Source of the DNA: UM-FILTER-33-9 sp964530235
GTDB taxonomy: Bacteria; Patescibacteriota; Microgenomatia; UBA1406; GWC2-37-13
Direction: 5' to 3'
Assembly: GCA_964530235.1 (NCBI GenBank)
Contig: CAZGYB010000001.1
Span: forward strand, 62,001-126,000
Length of the DNA stretch: 64,000 bases
Positions within the stretch are counted from its first letter, which is position 1; each line of letters opens with the position of its first letter. Position numbers and translations under genes: made by a program. Of the stretch, positions 38,101-46,326 are shown in pieces. A model generated the notes under the pieces. It was not told the origin of the DNA. It was given only the letters and a program-made list of their open reading frames with translations, and made no database searches.

Positions 38101-41100
38101 GTTTGTGCCTGGATATACTGCCCCCAATCACAAAGAGTACCAACAAGCATTTTTGCACGGTCAAAAGTAACCAAAACACCTCTTTCTTCAAGACGTGTTT
38201 TTACAGTTAAGGGATCTGCAGTATTTATTAAGCGAAGTAATTGTAACGACTCAGCCTGTTGTAAACTACGCTCTATTTGTGTTCTTTTTGGATGTGATGC
38301 AGCAACTGCCTGAAACCAGGGAGCTGCTTGTACCTCATCTAAAACAGCAAGCAACTCTACAGCGGGTTTACTGGATAATGCATCCCATTGTTTTGAACTT
38401 GCAATACGACCAACCTGTATAACCGCTTCATCAAGCATGGAAGTTATACCTTCTTGAATATGAGGAAAAAGGGTGGGGTCAGATGCACACAGTGATGATA
38501 GTTTTCGTAACCCTCCCAAATCTTGCGGTGTGGAAAACACAGTATAGACTTGTTGTACTCGACCGCAATGCTCCCTCACGGGTTGCGGAACACGCATTCC
38601 GGAAAAAAACGCTACAGGAGTTGTTGCTTGTGAATTTGCTTTTGCCTGTGCGGTAAAAGCTTCAATCAACTTTCTTTCTCGATCTTTAAATTCCGCTTTA
38701 GCAAGACTTTGTAATGGTTCTGTAAATAATTCAGTACATAAATATGCTCCAGAAAAGTGACCCCAATCACAGAGAGTGTCCACTAATTGTGTTGCTTTTC
38801 CAGGTTCATCTTTATATCCGAAGTCTCGGATTCTTGTAGAAACTTGTTCAGGGGGTAGGACGTCAACTGTATGGATAAGGGAAAGAGTAGTAACGCATTC
38901 TCTAAGTCCTCCAATATCAGATAAATGTAATTGAGAAAACCATGGTTCATCAACTATTGCCAATAGACCATCTGCATCTTTGGCTATTTCTGGCGTAATT
39001 CCATCTAATCTTTTTCCCCTAACTACACCTGCAAAACGAGAATAATCTTTTTCAATTCTTTGTGTTATTACCGGTTGACATATTTCTAGAACCGCTGGAT
39101 CTCTATTTGGTAAAGCTTCAGCCTCACGCAATACATCTGCTAAGCTTCCCTTCCTTGCTTGACGAGCAACCTGAACAACGGTGTTTGATAATTGTTGTAA
39201 CTCAGGTGGTAAACTTAAATCTTTAAACACATCACTTAAGTCCCCTCCTGAACTAACCTTCCCTGCTATTTCAGTTAAAATGCGAGTTGACTCTTCTTCG
39301 TACGATGCAAATAGTTTTGTTTGTAAAGAAAGGTCTTTCACGGAGTCTAAACATCTTTTACTTAATACAAAATCACCGATTTGACAAAGTGATCTTACAG
39401 TTTGCTCGGCTTGATCATCAGTAATGTCCCGCATAACACGGGCTACATCGTTCGTTCCCTGTCGTAAAGCTAAAATTCCTAAATCTTGTTGACCCCTTAG
39501 ATACATTAACGTAGTAAGTGATGCTTGATCTTTTCGACTCATTGTCGACAAGGCAGAAACACAGTCATCTGTTGCAATACCTCGATCAATAGCTAGTTTA
39601 ACATAGTAATACGGCTTATTACCAACCTTCGGTCTTGGATATACGTGATTAAATGTATCCGCATATCGACTATAATCAACCCGAGTCCTTTGCTGTGTAG
39701 AACGTACAATAGAGTAAGTAACTCCTATATCAAATAACTTAGCAGAAAGCGCTGGATCAAGCCTTTGGATTTCTCTCCAAAAATGAGAAGGTGATGGTTG
39801 GCGAGTGATCATATTATAACACTGTCTTGCAAACGAACACGAATAATCTACATCTTTACTTGACTTTGGCTGACCAGGAGCAGAATCCTGAGTTGTATAA
39901 AACATTCTATCAACATATGCGGTAATTCCTTGCAGTACCTCAGGCAACGTGTCCGCCATATTGCCTCTTTCTAAAGAAGTAGTTTTTGGATTGGAATACC
40001 ATTCTTCGGCAAGTATACAGAGGCTTTTTGCCTGATGCATTAGTTCTGTGTCAGAAAGAGAAACCGCTTCTTGAACACGATCTATTAAACCTTTAGACAT
40101 CGAAGTCATAACCGGAACGCGTCTTCTTTCAACTTCCTCATGTAGCCTTCTTCTCACGGTTCCTTTTTTAAATGATTCTACTAATTTTTCGGCTTGTCTA
40201 AACTGATCATAACGAGAACAGGAATCTTGAAAACATCCGTCGATTTGATTCACTCCTAAAATATAATCTCTATGTCTTTTCAGAGAATATAGTGCGCCTA
40301 CAGATGCCGCTGCAGACGCAATAAGCAGTGATATTCCTGCACCCATTATTCCTCCTAATCTCAACCATTCTTCGAGGGATACTCGATCCCTGTTGTCAAT
40401 AGCAACCTCTTGTTGTATTCTATTCCCCCTATCATCAGTTAACGTAATCGTAACGTGCGAATCATGTACATCGGATAATTGCTCACACTCTAGAATAAAA
40501 TCAAAATCTGTATTTTCTGATATACCCGGTATGCTGCAGGAAAATGTGCCAGGAATTCTGGTGAATTTTCTATCTTGTTGCCCAGTTGCCTTTACTTTTT
40601 CCATATTTACAGCTCCATGTTTATTTCCTACGAGTCGAACTCTCTCTGGATGAGTTGCATCACGTTCAATTCCTGCGATATTAATTCCTAAAGAATATAC
40701 CATCGGAGGAAAATTGAATTTCATGGCTGTTTCTCCACCTTGTATATCTGTTGCAGTAACACAAAGTCGAGAAACCGAACCCGGCTCCATATTGAGGACT
40801 CCTTGGAAAGACCCATTCGGTTGAACGGGTAATTCACTTTGTTTTCCTTGATCTCCGCATGTATCTACTACCACGTTATTCATTGGAAAGTGAATTGAGT
40901 TAGTTACTGCCCCGGAAACCTGAATTATTCCTTGTTCTTCATCAGCTTGAGATGGAGTATTCATAGTTACTTCCATTTGATAGGGAACTAACATTGCCAT
41001 ACTGTTACTGGGAGTCTCATTACTGTCAAAGGCCGTTACTTTAATGCAGTTTATTCCCGGTTGAAGTCCAGTATAGTGAACAGGCACATCAGATACACCC

Positions 41101-42230
41101 GCTTCAATTCGCACCACAGTTGAGTGTGCTGCTGAATTTGGATCTGATTTAGTGCACGATTCTGCTTTTACTGCTGTGATCGGTTTTCCTTCTGGTGAAG
41201 AATGAACTTCTGCAATTACCCAAAAACTTGTTTTGTTTTGTTGGATTATTTGCCATTTTAAACCCTCAAGAGACGGAGGAACTGGTGTGCTTGTGGGAGT
41301 TGTGGTTGGGCTTGGAGTTGGGCTTGAAGTCTCAGTTGGAGTTGCGGTATTTGTTGCTGTTGGAGGAACTTGAGTCGGCAAAGGTTCAGGAGTGTTTGTT
41401 AGAACTGGTGTAGCGGTTGGGGGGACCGGAGTTGGGAGTGGTTGAGTTATTGGAACGATAACGTTTCCAAACCGTCCCGATTGATCTTGACATCTCAAAA
41501 GAAACGCCGGTCCAGTTGTTTGACCGACTTGTTGTCCGGCCGGTACAAAAGATAAATCCAATAAGGTTGTTCCTGCTCCCACCGCTTGCGTACAAGTAGT
41601 TTGTATATACTCTGACGATAAAACAGGAACCCAGTCGGGTATAGCTCCGGACTGTTGCCAACCGTGTAAATTTGCAGCACAGGCCCTCATATCAGTACCT
41701 GAACATAGTTGAAACGACTGTCCCAATGGGATTTGCTGTTGTCTTTGCTGTTCCGCAAATTGCGCGGATGCCTGGGCTGCTGCAGCTTGAGCTTGATCCC
41801 GTGCCTGTTGCTCAAGCATTGCTTGTTGAATCTGTTGTTGATAGTAATCTTGATTTGGTTGTTGAAAATTCTGTGTCTGCCCACCTCTATATAAAGCCGG
41901 ATCAGCGGGAGTACAGGGTGAAACGCCAAAATAAACAAGTTGATATCCACATATCCTTGAACAAACAACACCGTTTATAACATCCCACGATTCATACTCT
42001 TGTTGAGAACACGAACCCCCCCCTCCCCACTGCGCTTCTGCTTGCTGCAGTGGTGCAAATTGAAGCAAAACCAATGCTCCTGCAGCCAAAAGTCTACCCA
42101 CATTTCCTTTTGTTAAACGAATGTTCGGGCCTTGGAAATCAGCAATAGTATTGATCAGTTTAAAAGCAGCATCTTGAGCTCTGTACTCTAAAGGAAGTTT
42201 ATCTGGTGATCCTAAGGCTTCTGTTAACAC
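35130..42230 (-). CDS. Giant single-span protein: Ig-like extracytoplasmic part plus cytoplasmic helical repeat array
   Basis: 2366 aa. A signal sequence sits unusually deep (about 42-66, ending 'QAEAQ'). Next come a cysteine-containing segment, a Gln/Ala-rich coiled region (115-165), a Pro/Thr linker (265-318), three Ig/beta-sandwich-like domains (about 320-615), one membrane span (about 625-648, 'GGIMGAGISLLIASAAASVGALY'), then about 1700 residues of helical sequence. That part holds six repeats spaced 202-213 residues, each with a hallmark like 'LCDWGxYxxAxxCxxAY'. Two 94-bp stretches inside it differ at only 4 positions. GTG start 8 nt after TATAAT. Function unknown. Confidence 0.75.
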   Translation of the reverse strand: MLTEALGSPDKLPLEYRAQDAAFKLINTIADFQGPNIRLTKGNVGRLLAAGALVLLQFAPLQQAEAQWGGGGSCSQQEYESWDVINGVVCSRICGYQLVYFGVSPCTPADPALYRGGQTQNFQQPNQDYYQQQIQQAMLEQQARDQAQAAAAQASAQFAEQQRQQQIPLGQSFQLCSGTDMRACAANLHGWQQSGAIPDWVPVLSSEYIQTTCTQAVGAGTTLLDLSFVPAGQQVGQTTGPAFLLRCQDQSGRFGNVIVPITQPLPTPVPPTATPVLTNTPEPLPTQVPPTATNTATPTETSSPTPSPTTTPTSTPVPPSLEGLKWQIIQQNKTSFWVIAEVHSSPEGKPITAVKAESCTKSDPNSAAHSTVVRIEAGVSDVPVHYTGLQPGINCIKVTAFDSNETPSNSMAMLVPYQMEVTMNTPSQADEEQGIIQVSGAVTNSIHFPMNNVVVDTCGDQGKQSELPVQPNGSFQGVLNMEPGSVSRLCVTATDIQGGETAMKFNFPPMVYSLGINIAGIERDATHPERVRLVGNKHGAVNMEKVKATGQQDRKFTRIPGTFSCSIPGISENTDFDFILECEQLSDVHDSHVTITLTDDRGNRIQQEVAIDNRDRVSLEEWLRLGGIMGAGISLLIASAAASVGALYSLKRHRDYILGVNQIDGCFQDSCSRYDQFRQAEKLVESFKKGTVRRRLHEEVERRRVPVMTSMSKGLIDRVQEAVSLSDTELMHQAKSLCILAEEWYSNPKTTSLERGNMADTLPEVLQGITAYVDRMFYTTQDSAPGQPKSSKDVDYSCSFARQCYNMITRQPSPSHFWREIQRLDPALSAKLFDIGVTYSIVRSTQQRTRVDYSRYADTFNHVYPRPKVGNKPYYYVKLAIDRGIATDDCVSALSTMSRKDQASLTTLMYLRGQQDLGILALRQGTNDVARVMRDITDDQAEQTVRSLCQIGDFVLSKRCLDSVKDLSLQTKLFASYEEESTRILTEIAGKVSSGGDLSDVFKDLSLPPELQQLSNTVVQVARQARKGSLADVLREAEALPNRDPAVLEICQPVITQRIEKDYSRFAGVVRGKRLDGITPEIAKDADGLLAIVDEPWFSQLHLSDIGGLRECVTTLSLIHTVDVLPPEQVSTRIRDFGYKDEPGKATQLVDTLCDWGHFSGAYLCTELFTEPLQSLAKAEFKDRERKLIEAFTAQAKANSQATTPVAFFSGMRVPQPVREHCGRVQQVYTVFSTPQDLGGLRKLSSLCASDPTLFPHIQEGITSMLDEAVIQVGRIASSKQWDALSSKPAVELLAVLDEVQAAPWFQAVAASHPKRTQIERSLQQAESLQLLRLINTADPLTVKTRLEERGVLVTFDRAKMLVGTLCDWGQYIQAQTVTEIYHGDQPDPLKHEYDRREQGLIATFTAQAKANPQATTPVAFFAGMRVPQPVREHCHNIGEVYNTLSASDSVTSLKRLDELVTSDRLLLPVIQSDLRAHLNKIRSELDVISSKRDKGELSHASALSHTVLRIQNSPWFKDFVYSQITELSAQAEHLALVSLSLSGDEAMIGGLTALRVIGDRDRMQGFVQELCLWGMYRTAESCVAAYTGPEREAQVLQEVFIEAQNRKVSEYVQQVRVSGKPLAEYLSSFDPTERIQRHCSQICDLHTALKAGETTGVLATAERVLKDDDLVFPYFQKELTMYVARACSDLTRIEEKKDRVGLVASAHLVNVLLNISQSRWWRAIDSYDKDRAVATAERLTLVALGRNNEQSLVEVLRSQKYYADSVRMRAVIDLLVRWGDFSAAQACIAAHNRETERKALQRHFDVHQERLTIAYAAQAQLGIEPSKYFSKDMILPQGLRNRCENIYKMTTALRTQPPSVAIATVDRIIESDISLFVFVREQIPELVKKLDKECEELLKSKQRAKLPAMTGVTALCSSPSFGRLLSYIGYKRTDTLMPHLEEVRLILLAENDVNAFIEFQKSQGVLSRPRATNNLINQLVEWGNYTAAERCVQAYQGNYPVQVTTNWESYVAKLVSQYQKEIQKGISADVFFQTISVSSQMRAHIINEVNSRYEQEFLTVRTQVTQLIAQNRVSDAKRLIQGLKLPSSYINQLNQLFILSDTVDSLRDLHIMQTIIDPTTFQETVQIWDPIPLVADMSSRLNLAEVARSCTGEQLRAFFIAMYIFRTMPASLFLNVQELSFDERENKLHIVYQSQQMSNRQWRLEFHPDLVRARYDRISQERAHLLAQLMIELETRCSVEYTADVKETVPITAIDENGQKVTQVTRPKTDEHGIVIKDRKGNPVMETVSLGNRKICRTIQADYREEPYRLAQYDQYTIGSLAEFNQFMIVLSVLLPHIVKRGQRSIQNCNVALELRNALGEILSQ
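37927..38020 (-). repeat. 94-bp internal direct repeat, copy 1
   Basis: Pairs with 38566-38659 in the giant solenoid gene; 90 of 94 positions match, offset 639 bp (213 codons). Encodes 'TPVAFFAGMRVPQPVREHC'. Confidence 0.9.
38566..38659 (-). repeat. 94-bp internal direct repeat, copy 2
   Basis: Copy of 37927-38020; encodes 'TPVAFFSGMRVPQPVREHC'. Far more similar than the rest of the helical repeats. Confidence 0.9.
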
Positions 42231-42238
42231 AGAAACGT

Positions 42239-42244
42239 ATTATA
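42239..42244 (-). promoter_or_regulatory. -10 box for the three-gene vWA cluster
   Basis: TATAAT, 8 nt before the GTG start at 42230. Confidence 0.55.
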
Positions 42245-42336
42245 ACATATACTATAAGATTATTCAATCTTTGAATTTCCATCAAACTTATATATATTAC
42301 AACTATTGAAGAGTAGATTTGAAGATAACTATAAGT

Positions 42337-44931
42337 TTATTTTTTTATTCTTTCAAACCATTTTATTCCCTTAATCCCTACAAAAATTACTGAAGAGGTT
42401 ATTGCCATAAGAAGATACTGCACAAACGATACGGAAGGAACGTTAAACCAGCCGGAAACAGCGGGAAAACTCACGATCAGTAACTGGAGGAGAAACGGGA
42501 ACGAAAATGCAATAAAAAAGAGCGGAGAAAGGAGTCCGACAACATTTTTGTGCAATGATTGATGCGACAGCCATAGATCAACAAAAATAAATGACTGAGT
42601 AAGCGTAAGTACGGAAAACGCAGCGGTTCTCCCAACCCCCTCGCCATACCGTCCCGCAAATAGGTAATAAGCAGAAAGTATAATTCCCGAACTCATTAAC
42701 CCGACAAACAGAATAAATTTCCGCTCTTTGGGTTCCAAAAGTCTCATCTCTTTTTCCGCTTTCTCCTTCATACTATGCGGATTGCGGGGAGAAAATGCAA
42801 GCGCCAAAGCAGGAAACCCGTCGGTTATCAGATTGATATACAGTAGTTGAATGGGGTAAAACAGATGATTCAAACCTAAAAACAATCCAACGGTAAGTGA
42901 AATAGCCTCGGACATATTACACGACAGTAAATATTGAATTGCATTTTTCAGATTCTTAATTATGTTTCTTCCTTCCTCAACCGCATTCACAATGGACGCA
43001 AAATTGTCATCGGTAATCACCATATCCGCGCTCTCCCGCGCAACGTCAGTCCCAACAAGACCCATAGCAACGCCAACGTCAGCCTGCTTTAATGCGATCG
43101 CATCGTTTACACCGTCGCCAGTCACTGCAACGGTTTCACCGAGCTTTTGATACAGTTTTACAATCCGGTGTTTGTGAAACGGAGTTGTCCGGGCAAATAT
43201 CTTGACACGCGGAAGAATCTCAAGAAGCTGTTTATCTGAGTATTTTTCCAATTGAGCACCGGTCAAAATTTCATCACCCTCAGTTATAATTCCTGCAGTC
43301 ACACCGATAGCCTCGGCAGTTTGTTCATTATCTCCCGTAATCATAACCACCGTAATGCCAGCAGTATGGGCCCGCTCCACCGCTTCATTGATCTCAGGCC
43401 TGGGTGCATCATGGATCGCAACCATACCCAGGAAAATTTGACCAGTTGCAATCGGTCCCGCCAAATCCGCGGGTTGGTTAAAATCGGTTTTTGTTTTATC
43501 TGATTCTAACTGATTAAAATTGTTTTCAACTGTTTTTAACTGTTTATATGAGAATGCTAAAACCCGTAGTCCTTTCCGCGCCCATTTACGCATTTGATTT
43601 TCAATTTTTTTCCGGTGCTCCTGCGTAAGCGGTTCTATTTGCTTACCAACTTGAATTGAGCGAACTGTTTCGAGAATTGACTCCGGAGCACCCTTGGAAA
43701 ATAAAAGAAGTTGTTGGTGCTGACTACCAACTATTACACTCATCCTCTTTGTTACGCTATCAAACGGCACTTCCTCAACTACCTTCCACTTTTTCCGGAG
43801 TTCTTCGGGAGGTACACCTGCGTCCTGCGATAAGTAAAGGAGCGCGCCTTCAGTCGGATCACCTAACACATCCCACCTACCGTGATCATGCACATAAACA
43901 AGCGATGCGGTTGAGCAAAGAACTCCGTTTTCAAGCAAAAGACGGAACGGGTGATTTTCAAGACGGGGCAGACTTCCCTGTTCGTAAACCGTATCATCTA
44001 CATAGATCTCTTTGACTTTCATTTTATTCGTCGTCAAAGTGCCGGTTTTGTCTGTTGCGATTAATGTTATACTTCCAAGCGCTTCAATAGCAGACAGTTT
44101 ACGGATAATTGACTTTTTGCGGGCCATTTCCTTTACCCCAATTGCTAACGTAATGGTCATAACCGCAGGAAGCCCCTCAGGAACAACGGCAACTGCAAGC
44201 GAAATCGCAAGTAAAAATGCCGGAAAATATCCGGTGCCCTGAACATATGATATTAAAAAAACCAGCCCAGCAGCGCCAATTCCTGCAAAACCAATAAGGC
44301 GGGTTATCTCTTTCAGTTTTTTCTGAAGGGGTGTTTCAGTCTCTTCAACCGTCGATAAATTATGCGCAATCTGGCCGAATTTGGTTTGCATTCCGGTTTT
44401 CTGCACTTCAAATAGTCCTCTTCCTTTTGCAACGATAGTACCGGAATAGATACTATCATTAGTCTTTTTTGGCACCGGAAGCGACTCGCCCGTTAATACC
44501 GCCTCGTTTATTTCCAAATTCATGCTTTCAACAAGTCTGCCATCCGCAGAAATTTTCACCCCTTCTTCAATAAAAATGATGTCGCCGGGGACAATGTATT
44601 TACTATCTATTTCAACCTCTTTTCCATTACGAATGACCCGAACTTTGGTAACCGTCATTAGCTTCAATGCTTTTATGGATTCTTCTGCTTTCGCCTCCTG
44701 ATACAGACCGAACAACCCATTCAAAACTACTATTAACAGTATCAAACTCCCATCAATGGTTTCACCTATAATAAATGACAAACTAGCAGCTATGATAAGA
44801 AGAATAGTTAAAAAGTTATTAAACTGTTCAAAAAATTTAATGAGAATATGCTTTTTCTTTCCTTCTGAAAGAACATTATAGCCGTACTGTTTTAATAATG
44901 CTTCTGCCTGTTGTGAAGTCAAACCTTTCAT
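42337..44931 (-). CDS. P-type cation ATPase, Ca2+ (PMR1/SERCA-like) type
   Basis: 864 aa. Actuator motif 'LTGES' (147-150), phosphorylation motif 'DKTGTLT' with D294, hinge 'TGDGVNDAIAL'. M4 has 'VAVVPEGLPAV' and M6 'NLITDGFPALALAF', the Ca2+ site residues of SERCA/PMR1-like pumps, so Ca2+ or Mn2+ export is the best guess. It has ten predicted membrane segments. A low-complexity insert lies in the nucleotide-binding domain near 43490-43550 ('KTVENNFNQLESDKTKT'). Confidence 0.92.
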   Translation of the reverse strand: MKGLTSQQAEALLKQYGYNVLSEGKKKHILIKFFEQFNNFLTILLIIAASLSFIIGETIDGSLILLIVVLNGLFGLYQEAKAEESIKALKLMTVTKVRVIRNGKEVEIDSKYIVPGDIIFIEEGVKISADGRLVESMNLEINEAVLTGESLPVPKKTNDSIYSGTIVAKGRGLFEVQKTGMQTKFGQIAHNLSTVEETETPLQKKLKEITRLIGFAGIGAAGLVFLISYVQGTGYFPAFLLAISLAVAVVPEGLPAVMTITLAIGVKEMARKKSIIRKLSAIEALGSITLIATDKTGTLTTNKMKVKEIYVDDTVYEQGSLPRLENHPFRLLLENGVLCSTASLVYVHDHGRWDVLGDPTEGALLYLSQDAGVPPEELRKKWKVVEEVPFDSVTKRMSVIVGSQHQQLLLFSKGAPESILETVRSIQVGKQIEPLTQEHRKKIENQMRKWARKGLRVLAFSYKQLKTVENNFNQLESDKTKTDFNQPADLAGPIATGQIFLGMVAIHDAPRPEINEAVERAHTAGITVVMITGDNEQTAEAIGVTAGIITEGDEILTGAQLEKYSDKQLLEILPRVKIFARTTPFHKHRIVKLYQKLGETVAVTGDGVNDAIALKQADVGVAMGLVGTDVARESADMVITDDNFASIVNAVEEGRNIIKNLKNAIQYLLSCNMSEAISLTVGLFLGLNHLFYPIQLLYINLITDGFPALALAFSPRNPHSMKEKAEKEMRLLEPKERKFILFVGLMSSGIILSAYYLFAGRYGEGVGRTAAFSVLTLTQSFIFVDLWLSHQSLHKNVVGLLSPLFFIAFSFPFLLQLLIVSFPAVSGWFNVPSVSFVQYLLMAITSSVIFVGIKGIKWFERIKK

Positions 44932-44937
44932 AATTTT

Positions 44938-45057
44938 TAGACTTATAGATATAAAGTAAAAAGGTAAAAATTAAAAAGCAAAAGTGCAAATCAAAAGTAA
45001 AATACTTTTTATTTTTAACTTTTATTTTTGACCTTTGATTTTTAACCTTTAACTTTG
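44938..45057. repeat. AT-rich imperfect inverted repeat between genes
   Basis: The left half is made of AAAAGGTAAAAATTAAAAAG-like words and the right half of their complements (TTTTTAACCTTTAACTTTGC), so it can form a long imperfect hairpin. It lies downstream of the HEPN-like gene and upstream of the ATPase gene. It resembles 56851-56961 and the nucleotides behind several in-frame inserts. Confidence 0.6.
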
Positions 45058-45585
45058 CTATACCATACTGGTATAGCTTTCCAATTTTTGACAAATATGC
45101 ATGGACTGCAACTTTACATATGCATCTTCCATAACTTTGAATAGTTCCTCAATAATAACTTCCGCATAGGCAAATGTAATTGCCCGGGTATTGTGTGAAA
45201 AATAATGAAAAATCTGATTCCGCCCCAACTTCCATCCTTCCCAGATCCGGTCAGCAAGGTCTTTTGAGGCGTACTGTTGAATTTTTAAATAAAGCGACCT
45301 GTTTCCCAGTTTACTAACCAAGTTTGGCGACAGCATTTTTCCAAGACGATAATGATCAGAGATGTAATCGAGATGTGAAATGAAACCGACATCCTTAAAC
45401 AGCTGTTTTAAGAATCCCTCGTAGGCTTTTGCAAAGGGAAAAACCAAAAATGAGTAGTCCTGAAACTGGTATGCATGATCCTTGATAACCTCATACATTA
45501 AATAGCGTCCTTCCTTAATCAGGTCTTTCTGGTTCTGGGAAAGATAATTCCAGAACTGTCTCTTCTGTTGTGTATCAGCCTGCAT
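45058..45585 (-). CDS. HEPN-like domain protein
   Basis: 175 aa from ATG 45585, wholly helical. 'LGRNQIFHYF' contains R122-x4-H127, the Rx4-6H signature of HEPN ribonuclease domains, including RnlA/LS-type toxins. No antitoxin-like partner is adjacent. The longer frame (from 45657) would add a hydrophobic N-terminus, but ATG 45585 lies 6 nt after TATCAT and fits the start rule of the region. The function as an RNase is inferred from the motif alone. Confidence 0.5.
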   Translation of the reverse strand: MQADTQQKRQFWNYLSQNQKDLIKEGRYLMYEVIKDHAYQFQDYSFLVFPFAKAYEGFLKQLFKDVGFISHLDYISDHYRLGKMLSPNLVSKLGNRSLYLKIQQYASKDLADRIWEGWKLGRNQIFHYFSHNTRAITFAYAEVIIEELFKVMEDAYVKLQSMHICQKLESYTSMV

Positions 45586-45591
45586 ATGTTC

Positions 45592-45597
45592 ATGATA
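45592..45597 (-). promoter_or_regulatory. -10 box for the HEPN-like gene
   Basis: TATCAT, 6 nt before ATG 45585. Confidence 0.4.
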
Positions 45598-45758
45598 GCA
45601 GCTCAAAACTGAAAAGGCAAAAATCAAAACCAACCACTTAATAACCCCCTTGTCCACTTCGGAAGTGGATAATGGAACTTTGAAACGGATGAAACAAAGA
45701 AGGCAAAATACGTTTGGAAAAAACTTGAAAAATAATTATTCATCTGCTATTCTTTCTC

Positions 45759-45764
45759 TATCAT
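45759..45764 (+). promoter_or_regulatory. -10 box for the 144-aa ORF
   Basis: TATCAT, 6 nt before ATG 45771. Confidence 0.45.
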
Positions 45765-45770
45765 TAAATT

Positions 45771-46205
45771 ATGACAGAAGAACAACGCCCAACAACAATA
45801 AAAAATGCTTCTGAAGAATTAATGTTATGGGTTGATAAATTAGAAGCAGGATCAGTTCCTGCAATAGCTATGAATGATTATATAGGAGAAGAGCAAGCTT
45901 CAAGCGCGTTAGAATATCATCGCAGACTAGGTAATACCGTGGACATGCAGAGTGCGTTAATTGTACAAGCCCTAATAAAAACCCGTATTAATGATCGATT
46001 AGCTTCGCTTCCAGGTTACGGACCAGCACGAACCCAAGCAATAAAGTTAACTACTGCTGCTTATCAACAGTTTGTTACTGAAAGAAAAATGGGTAGACTA
46101 AACAGTGATGGACTTAAGACAGTATTCTTTGATCTTAAGGCAGATAATCTTTATGCTCATTTTTCTCGTGCGCCAACACTTCCTCAATCTCCAAAACCCG
46201 TCTAA
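45771..46205 (+). CDS. Small helical protein of unknown function
   Basis: 144 aa, not recognised. It has no signal peptide or membrane span. Mostly helical, with 'SSALEYHRRLGNTVDMQSALIVQALIKTRINDRLASLPGYGPARTQAIKLTTAAY' as the core and a Pro-rich tail. Placed alone between divergent and codirectional neighbours with its own -10 box, so it is probably monocistronic. Confidence 0.55.
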   Translation: MTEEQRPTTIKNASEELMLWVDKLEAGSVPAIAMNDYIGEEQASSALEYHRRLGNTVDMQSALIVQALIKTRINDRLASLPGYGPARTQAIKLTTAAYQQFVTERKMGRLNSDGLKTVFFDLKADNLYAHFSRAPTLPQSPKPV

Positions 46206-46314
46206 AAACTACTTTCATCAGTCATTTCAATAAGTATTTCAACGAAGCAATCCCGTTATGAGATTGCCACTCCAATCAAACTCGGCTTACAGCAAGAACC
46301 AAACTTATAAGTGA

Positions 46315-46320
46315 TACAAT
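46315..46320 (+). promoter_or_regulatory. -10 box for the TMTC-like gene
   Basis: TACAAT, 6 nt before ATG 46327. Confidence 0.5.
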
Positions 46321-46326
46321 TACATT

